NCBI GenBank assembly: GCA_949296915.1
Contig: CASFPX010000011.1
Location: 1-64,000, forward strand
Direction of reading: 5' to 3'
Origin: Onthovicinus sp900555545
GTDB lineage: Bacteria > Bacillota > Clostridia > Oscillospirales > Acutalibacteraceae
DNA length: 64,000 nt
Both the position numbers and the translations under genes were made by a program. The notes under the pieces were generated by a model, which saw only the letters and a program-made list of their open reading frames with translations, made no database searches and was not told the origin of the DNA. Positions 59,519-64,000 of the stretch are shown one piece after another (the stretch's first letter is position 1; each line of letters begins with the position of its first letter).

Positions 59519-60082
59519 TTGTCGGATGCTTCCTATTCCGGTATGAGTGACGATGAATTGATCCGTCTTTTCCGTACAGGGGATGACGGTGCCCGCAATC
59601 GTCTGATTGAGCGGTTTATTCCAGCGGCCAGAGCGCAGGCGCATATGCTCTGCGGCCGGATGGAGGCCGATGATCTTGTCCAGGAGGGCATGATTGGCTT
59701 TTTATCCGCTCTGAACAGTTACAGAGAGGGCGGCGGCGCCCGCTTTGCAACTTATGCCAATACCTGTATGCTCAACAGTATGCGTTCTGCCGTCCGTACC
59801 GCTGTCCGCGGGCAGCGTTCAGCGCGGGGGGAGACCACACTGTTGGAGGGGGCGGCGCAGCAGGTCACTGATCCTGTTCCAGGGCCGGAGGATTCCGCGA
59901 TTGCGGCGGAGGGCGTTCGGAAGATCAAGGATATCATTGACCATAAACTTTCGGGGCTTGAGCGTAATGTAGTGCTCCTGTATCTGTCCGGATACGGCTA
60001 TCATGAAATCGCGCGGAAACTCCAGGTGAATGTCAAGACGGTTGATAACGCACTGATGCGCGTGCGGCGTAAACTGCGGTAA
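59519..60082 (+). CDS. Sigma-70-family RNA polymerase sigma factor (SigH-like)
   Basis: About 187 residues: region 2 with MEADDLVQEGMIGFLSALNSY and ARFATYANTCMLNSMRSAVR (as DLVQEGMIGFL and FATYANTCMLNSM), and region 4 with HEIARKLQVNVKTVDNALMRVRRKL. The region 4 helix and RLIERFIPAARAQAHML start resemble SigH (Spo0H), which is active in the transition to sporulation, but the protein is shorter and lacks region 3. Start codon is uncertain: TTG 59519 has TGGGGTGA six bases upstream; GTG 59498 is also in frame. Immediately followed by the tRNA-like element. Confidence 0.85.
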   Translation: MSDASYSGMSDDELIRLFRTGDDGARNRLIERFIPAARAQAHMLCGRMEADDLVQEGMIGFLSALNSYREGGGARFATYANTCMLNSMRSAVRTAVRGQRSARGETTLLEGAAQQVTDPVPGPEDSAIAAEGVRKIKDIIDHKLSGLERNVVLLYLSGYGYHEIARKLQVNVKTVDNALMRVRRKLR

Positions 60083-60092
60083 AGGAAAATAT

Positions 60093-60159
60093 GCCCGCGT
60101 AGCTTAAGAGTAGAGCGTTGATTTCAGCAAAGGTGGCGGTTCAATCCCGCCCAAGGGCA
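60093..60159 (+). tRNA. Degenerate tRNA-like element (possible pseudo-tRNA)
   Basis: The sequence gives a convincing T-arm (GGCGG TTCAATC CCGCC at 60135-60151), U8-A9 and a D-arm with the familiar TAGCTTA...TAGAGC pattern (60100-60116), and an acceptor helix GCCCGCG/CAAGGGC in which pairs 5-68 and 6-67 are mismatched. The anticodon arm is poor: the best stem is CGTTG/CAAAG with a mismatch and shares a base with the D-stem, leaving a loop ATTTCAG (UUC would be Glu); other registers would give CAG or UCA. There is no encoded CCA. It is either a decayed tRNA, a tRNA-like regulatory RNA, or part of the zinc-ribbon mRNA leader. Amino-acid identity should not be assigned. Confidence 0.45.
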
Positions 60160-60189
60160 AACTATATTATTTCAAGCGAGGTTAAAATC

Positions 60190-60474
60190 ATGTACGAAGA
60201 CAAGACTCTCATCTGCAAGGAATGTGGCCAGGAATTTGTGTTTACTGCTGGCGAGCAGGAGTTCTATGCATCCAAAGGCTTTGTCAATGAGCCCCAGCGC
60301 TGCAAGGCGTGCCGCGATGCCCGCAAGAATGCGGCCCATGCAGACCGTGAGATGTTCACAGCCACCTGCGCGCGTTGCGGCGGCGAGGCCAAGGTTCCGT
60401 TCCGTCCGCGTGAGGACCGCCCGGTATATTGCAGCGAGTGCTTTGCAAAGATGAAAGAAGAGGAAGCTGAATAA
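60190..60474 (+). CDS. Zinc-ribbon (CxxC-x17-CxxC) protein
   Basis: A 94-residue basic protein beginning MYEDKTLICKECGQEFVF. Four CxxC pairs (CKEC, CKAC, CARC, CSEC) predict two zinc ribbons, with AGEQEFYASKGFVNEPQRC between the first two. This is a widespread but uncharacterised clostridial family; nucleic-acid binding is likely but unproven. GCGAGGT lies eight bases before the ATG at 60190; the frame starts earlier inside the tRNA-like element but that part is not conserved. Confidence 0.88.
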   Translation: MYEDKTLICKECGQEFVFTAGEQEFYASKGFVNEPQRCKACRDARKNAAHADREMFTATCARCGGEAKVPFRPREDRPVYCSECFAKMKEEEAE

Positions 60475-60510
60475 TCAGCACAAAAGTGTCTATATTTATA
60501 GCAGGCTTTT

Positions 60511-60544
60511 ACAGGGGCGGTGCGGCGCATCACCCCTGTTTTTG
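60511..60544 (+). terminator. Terminator after the zinc-ribbon gene
   Basis: ACAGGGG (60511-60517) with CCCCTGT (60533-60539), then TTTTTG. Its T-run overlaps the TTG codon that could be mistaken for the start of the next gene. Confidence 0.8.
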
Positions 60545-60577
60545 TTTAATTTTAGAATCGAATTGGATGAGCGCAGA

Positions 60578-61390
60578 ATGATCTATCGTATTGATCAGTT
60601 GTCAGAGAGTAATATACCCCCCCTCACCGGGAACACGTATGACGCCTCGTGGATGATTTTAACGCTGACGGACAGCGCGGAGTATCAACAGCTGTGCGGG
60701 CGTTTCAACGGGAGCACTTATATGATACAGGTCAGCCGTTTCAAATGCGCCGGTTGGCAGATGGTGGTTGGTGATTTTATTGACTATTGCAGGGCGACAG
60801 GGAAAAATGCAGTTGTAGCAATGTCAGAGACCGATCTTCAAGAAGCGAAAAAGTTTTACGCTGGCCACAGATACAATGATCCTTTTCTGCGTGACGGCGA
60901 ACCGTCTGTCCTGATTCACAGTACACCGATGGGCAGTTGGCGGCAGATCAGGCGCGACGGAATGCTGAAAAGCTGGAACCGGCTCAAATCCGAAAGACGC
61001 ATCCGGGAGGAACATCCGATCGGGATCCAGCTTGGGGATCCAACTGACTTCAGTGATTACATCATGTTTGGCGGTGGCGTCACCGGTGAAATCGTTGTCA
61101 ACTCCAGGCAGCAGGGGGAAATCACAATGGATGAGAACGCTGAATACCTTACCGGAGCCAGATTGTATTTTGATGCCAAACGAATGGCTCAAGATGGTTT
61201 GATTATTCGCGACGGCTGCCATTTGAAAGTGGAGGAGACATTACCGCTCGAACCTTATTTGATTTGGGCTGCAACCTGGGATGTGGTCGGACTGGAAGAT
61301 CAAGTATCTACGCCTAAGATTTTTTCGGAAAAAGCAGATAGTATATTTGTCGGCATTTGTGAAAATCATCAAATTGAATCCCCTATGTAA
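60578..61390 (+). CDS. Hypothetical protein with KptA/ART-like C-terminal half
   Basis: About 270 residues. The C-terminal half, from about residue 112, resembles RNA 2'-phosphotransferase (KptA) and other ADP-ribosyltransferase folds: VLIHSTPMGSWRQIRRDG is like the HGTSxxxxxxILxxGL of KptA, and GARLYFDAKRMAQDG with LKVEETLPLEPYL is like its EIDAxxMxxDG and LTxxVPPxYL parts. The N-terminal ~110 residues (MIYRIDQLSESNIPP) are unfamiliar. Catalytic residues of KptA (R, H, R) are only partly conserved, so activity is uncertain. ATG 60578 is used; the start at 60542 would lie in a terminator. Ends in a strong bidirectional terminator. Confidence 0.6.
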   Translation: MIYRIDQLSESNIPPLTGNTYDASWMILTLTDSAEYQQLCGRFNGSTYMIQVSRFKCAGWQMVVGDFIDYCRATGKNAVVAMSETDLQEAKKFYAGHRYNDPFLRDGEPSVLIHSTPMGSWRQIRRDGMLKSWNRLKSERRIREEHPIGIQLGDPTDFSDYIMFGGGVTGEIVVNSRQQGEITMDENAEYLTGARLYFDAKRMAQDGLIIRDGCHLKVEETLPLEPYLIWAATWDVVGLEDQVSTPKIFSEKADSIFVGICENHQIESPM

Positions 61391-61420
61391 AAAGGAACCG
61401 GCTTATACCGGTTCCTTTTT
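61389..61420. terminator. Bidirectional terminator between the ART-like gene and rubrerythrin
   Basis: AAAAAGGAACCGG (61389-61401), loop CTTATA, CCGGTTCCTTTTT (61408-61420): perfect 13-base stem with U-runs on both strands. Confidence 0.92.
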
Positions 61421-61442
61421 ACAATAGTCGGCTATTTTTGGA

Positions 61443-61985
61443 TTAATAGTTCTTGGCCTCAAGCTGGAAGTAAGCTTTCGGATGTGCGCATACCGGGCAG
61501 ACCTCCGGCGCCTTCTTGCCGATGACGATGTGGCCACAGTTGGCGCACTGCCAGATTGCGTCGCCGTCCTTGGAGAATACAAGGTCGTTCTCGACATTGT
61601 TCAGAAGGGCAAGGTAACGCTCCTCATGGTGCTTCTCAATCTCTGCAACCTTTTCAAACAGGAAGGCGATCTTGTCAAAGCCCTCTTCACGCGCCTCTTC
61701 GGCAAAGGTCTTATACATATCGGTCCACTCGTAATTTTCGCCCTCGGCGGCAGCCTTCAGGTTCTCCGCAGTGGTGCCGATCTCGCCGCCGTTCAGGAGC
61801 TTGAACCAGATCTTAGCGTGCTCTTTCTCATTGTTAGCGGTCTCCAGGAAGAGTGCGGCGATCTGCTCATAGCCCTCTTTCTTAGCCTTGGAGGCAAAAT
61901 AGGTGTACTTGTTGCGGGCCTGGGACTCGCCGGCAAATGCAGCCTGCAGGTTGGCTTCCGTCTTGGTGCCTTTTAATTCTTTCAT
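61443..61985 (-). CDS. Rubrerythrin
   Basis: A 180-residue anaerobic peroxide reductase. The diiron four-helix bundle has ANLQAAFAGESQARNKY and EHAKIWF with ligands EEERR-type (EKHHEERY); the C-terminal rubredoxin-like domain has CANCGHI and CPVCAHPK. It scavenges hydrogen peroxide and superoxide products in strict anaerobes. AAGGAG precedes the ATG and a PerR-like palindrome and a consensus promoter lie upstream. Confidence 0.95.
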   Translation of the reverse strand: MKELKGTKTEANLQAAFAGESQARNKYTYFASKAKKEGYEQIAALFLETANNEKEHAKIWFKLLNGGEIGTTAENLKAAAEGENYEWTDMYKTFAEEAREEGFDKIAFLFEKVAEIEKHHEERYLALLNNVENDLVFSKDGDAIWQCANCGHIVIGKKAPEVCPVCAHPKAYFQLEAKNY

Positions 61986-62006
61986 TGGAAGATACTCCTT
62001 TCTTAT

Positions 62007-62027
62007 AAACAGTAATTATTACTGTTT
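62007..62027. promoter_or_regulatory. PerR/Fur-type operator candidate
   Basis: AAACAGTAAT-T-ATTACTGTTT is a perfect 21-base palindrome with the 7-1-7 form TAAT-n-ATTA core of Fur-family (PerR) boxes. It sits just downstream of the rubrerythrin -10, where binding would block transcription. Confidence 0.75.
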
Positions 62028-62037
62028 TCTTTATTCT

Positions 62038-62066
62038 ATTATAAAACCCTTTTTATTGCTTGTCAA
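62038..62066 (-). promoter_or_regulatory. Consensus promoter of rubrerythrin
   Basis: Minus strand: TTGACA (62061-62066), 17 bases, TATAAT (62038-62043): an exact sigma-70 consensus next to a palindromic operator, the layout of a strongly expressed but tightly repressed gene. The rest of the divergent spacer to recJ holds nothing further that I recognise. Confidence 0.85.
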
Positions 62067-62249
62067 CAGATAATTGCCAAAATTTTGGCAATATCTGTAT
62101 TTTAGGCATTCAAGAGGGATATTATACATTTAAACTGGAATTTCTTTATTTTTCTGCCGGAGGCCGTATATTTAGAAATTCCCTGACTGCTTGATAAACA
62201 GTGCCTAAAATGATACAATATACAGTATTATCAAAAGGAGTTGTTATAG

Positions 62250-64000
62250 TTGGGGCGCAAAAAGTGGAAGATCAAAAAATGTGATAAGGATCTTGCGGCC
62301 GAACTCTCGGAGAGCTGTTCGCTCGATGCGCTGACAGCCCTGTTGCTCGTCACGCGTGGTGTCTCAACGGCACAGGAGGCGCAAGATTTTCTCTCACGCG
62401 GAATGGAACTGTACAGCCCCTTCCTGTTGCGCGATATGGACCGTGCTGTGGAGCGGATCACGCGCGCCATAGACAATGCGGAACCTATTGTTATCTACGG
62501 AGATTATGACGCGGACGGGGTGACGGCGAGCACGCTACTGTACTCCTATCTGATCATGATCGGCGCGGAGGTGAGCGTCTACATTCCCGAGCGCGAGTCC
62601 GAGGGGTTCGGCCTGCACCGCGATGCAATTGACGCAATCGCGGCAGGCGGCGCCTCCCTGATCGTTACGGTGGATAACGGTATCGCCGCCGTGGAGGAGA
62701 TCCGGTACGCGAAAGAGATTGGAATGGATGTGGTGGTTACGGACCACCATCTGCCAGGGGAGGAGTTGCCAGAGGCCTGTGCGGTAGTGGATCCCATGCG
62801 AGCGGACAATTCCTGCCCCTATCGTGGCTGGTGCGGCGTGGGCGTAGCGTTCAAGCTAATCTGCGCATTGGAGGGCTCGGATGGCGCGGATTTGCTGGAC
62901 GAGTACGCTGATATCATCACCATTGGCACGATTGCGGATGTGATGGAACTGCGCGGGGAGAACAGAAGGATCGTGCGCCGCGGCCTGGAGCTCATCAACT
63001 CGGATTCCCGCCGGCCCGGCGTCCAGGCGTTGCTCGAGTGTGCAGGTCTGGGTGCCAAGAAACTTGGATCCACGGATATTGCGTTTGGCGTTGCGCCGCG
63101 AATCAATGCTGCAGGCCGGATGGGTTCGGCCCAAAAAGCTTTTGAACTCCTCATCAGTGAAGATATCGAGTGCGCAAGGAAGCTGGCACTCTCCATCAAT
63201 CGAGACAACACGGCTCGCTCTGACATTCAGCGCAAAATGATCCAGCAGGCGCGTGAACAGTTGAGGGGGCGCGCTGCATTCGATCGTGTGCTGGTAGTGG
63301 CGTCGGAGGGCTGGCATCAGGGGATCATCGGTATCGTGGCCGCCAAGATCGCAGAGGAGTACGGGAGGCCCTGCTTTGCCATCAGTATTGATGGTGAGAA
63401 CGCCAAGGGTTCTGCACGCTCCGGAGGTGCCCTCTCTGTCTATGATGCGCTTCTGGCGTGCAGCCCGCTGCTGGAACAGTTTGGCGGTCACGAAGGGGCG
63501 GGTGGTTTTAGTTTGAAGGCGGATCAAATCGATGCTTTCCGCCGGAAGCTCAATGAATATGCAGCCGGATGTGAGTCCAGTGATCCTGTGATGGAGATCG
63601 ACTGCTGTTTGCGTCCGGCATTCCTGCACCTGTCCCTGCTGGATGCCGTGGGGGTATTGGAACCGTTCGGCGCCGGGAACCCTCAGCCCGTGTTCGGAAT
63701 GTTAAAGGTTCGGCTGGATCGAATCACGGCCCTGGGGAAAAACCGAAATCATCAGCGCATCACGTTCAGCCGCGATGGGGCTGTTTTTACGGCCATGTTC
63801 TTCCATCAGGAGGCGGACAGCTTTGCATACCGGCCAGGCGATTTGGTCGATCTCGCGTTTACGCTGGACAAAAGTACATATAATGGAACTGAACGGCTGG
63901 AGATTCACATTAAGGATATGCGCCACTGTGACGAAGATCACGAGGATATGCGCCGTGGAATCGCGCTCTATGAAAAATATATGCGCGGGGAGCTGCTCAC
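62250..64000 (+). CDS. recJ: Single-stranded-DNA-specific exonuclease RecJ, 5' part
   Basis: The frame is open from TTG 62250 (AAGGAG nine bases upstream) to the window end, 583 codons. Conserved DHH motifs are visible: YGDYDADGVTAS, VTDHHLPGE, the RINAAGRMGSA region and the DHHA1 motif GGHEGAGGF; an OB-like part starts near the end. RecJ degrades ssDNA 5' to 3' in recombination and repair. The start MGRKKWKIKKCDKDLAAEL is basic. The C-terminus is outside the window. Confidence 0.93.
   Translation, partial: MGRKKWKIKKCDKDLAAELSESCSLDALTALLLVTRGVSTAQEAQDFLSRGMELYSPFLLRDMDRAVERITRAIDNAEPIVIYGDYDADGVTASTLLYSYLIMIGAEVSVYIPERESEGFGLHRDAIDAIAAGGASLIVTVDNGIAAVEEIRYAKEIGMDVVVTDHHLPGEELPEACAVVDPMRADNSCPYRGWCGVGVAFKLICALEGSDGADLLDEYADIITIGTIADVMELRGENRRIVRRGLELINSDSRRPGVQALLECAGLGAKKLGSTDIAFGVAPRINAAGRMGSAQKAFELLISEDIECARKLALSINRDNTARSDIQRKMIQQAREQLRGRAAFDRVLVVASEGWHQGIIGIVAAKIAEEYGRPCFAISIDGENAKGSARSGGALSVYDALLACSPLLEQFGGHEGAGGFSLKADQIDAFRRKLNEYAAGCESSDPVMEIDCCLRPAFLHLSLLDAVGVLEPFGAGNPQPVFGMLKVRLDRITALGKNRNHQRITFSRDGAVFTAMFFHQEADSFAYRPGDLVDLAFTLDKSTYNGTERLEIHIKDMRHCDEDHEDMRRGIALYEKYMRGELL

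Noticed and set aside
60093..60159. Calling the element a normal tRNA-Glu
   Set aside because: Acceptor and anticodon stems contain mismatches, the variable loop would be only two bases, and the anticodon register is ambiguous, so amino-acid identity is not supported.
1..64000. CRISPR array, prophage, transposon or rRNA operon
   Set aside because: No regularly spaced repeats, integrase/transposase motifs, phage structural genes or rRNA sequence were seen on either strand.

Overview
The window looks like a chromosomal segment of an anaerobic, spore-forming Firmicute of the class Clostridia, probably an Oscillospiraceae/Ruminococcaceae-type gut organism. Supporting signs are the moderately high GC content, strong AGGAGG-type ribosome binding sites, frequent TTG/GTG starts, a SpoVM micro-gene, a PASTA kinase/PP2C pair, RemA, rubrerythrin, AddAB, and a purine pathway that uses a PurO-type IMP cyclohydrolase with a stand-alone AICAR transformylase. 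No phage, insertion sequence, CRISPR array or rRNA operon is visible; most of the window is core chromosome with small accessory patches. Layout: bases 1-993 hold three truncated genes, a polysaccharide/teichoic-acid ABC exporter (ATPase and permease, minus strand) abutting the 3' part of a PutP-type sodium symporter in a chimeric-looking junction near 367-394. Bases 1056-18270 are a long plus-strand housekeeping run: comEC, holA, a Toprim RNase M5-like gene, yicC, remA, gmk, rpoZ, priA, def, fmt, a YugP-type protease, rsmB, rlmN, PP2C, PASTA kinase, rsgA and thiamine pyrophosphokinase. Its second half matches the Bacillus remA-to-spoVM order, without coaBC and rpe. Bases 18270-19775 are minus strand: a HAD phosphatase, spoVM and an unknown lipoprotein. 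Bases 19950-27011 are a purine operon, purE-purF-purM-purN-purO-like-purH(AICARFT only)-purD, behind a leader with a small ORF and two hairpins. Bases 27081-29889 encode a MacA-like adaptor and MacB-like permease with no adjacent ATPase. Bases 29965-36734 carry two M42 peptidases, a PLP enzyme, a DUF2461 protein, a phosphohexomutase and an LCP-family cell-wall ligase. Bases 36926-39420 hold a membrane acyltransferase and a MATE exporter. An M20 peptidase (minus) and a metallophosphoesterase-addB-addA operon (plus) diverge from a compact shared promoter near 41000. Bases 49145-55011 are minus-strand accessory genes: a SAM methyltransferase behind what looks like a two-uORF transcription attenuator, a flavodoxin-like protein, a lysophospholipase-like hydrolase, a hemolysin III-family protein, a radical SAM activase-like protein and a second metallophosphoesterase. 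Bases 55200-59376 hold an esterase, then a Crp/Fnr regulator and a three-gene NMT1/SsuABC-type importer. Bases 59519-64000 hold a SigH-like sigma factor, a degenerate tRNA-like element, a zinc-ribbon protein, a KptA/ART-like hypothetical protein, rubrerythrin behind a PerR-like palindrome, and the 5' part of recJ, which runs off the end. The most interesting unexplained elements are the methyltransferase attenuator (49935-50193), the tRNA-like/zinc-ribbon/ART-like cluster (60093-61390), the purE leader, and the ATPase-less MacAB-like pair. All functions were read from sequence motifs and remembered family knowledge; no database search was run.
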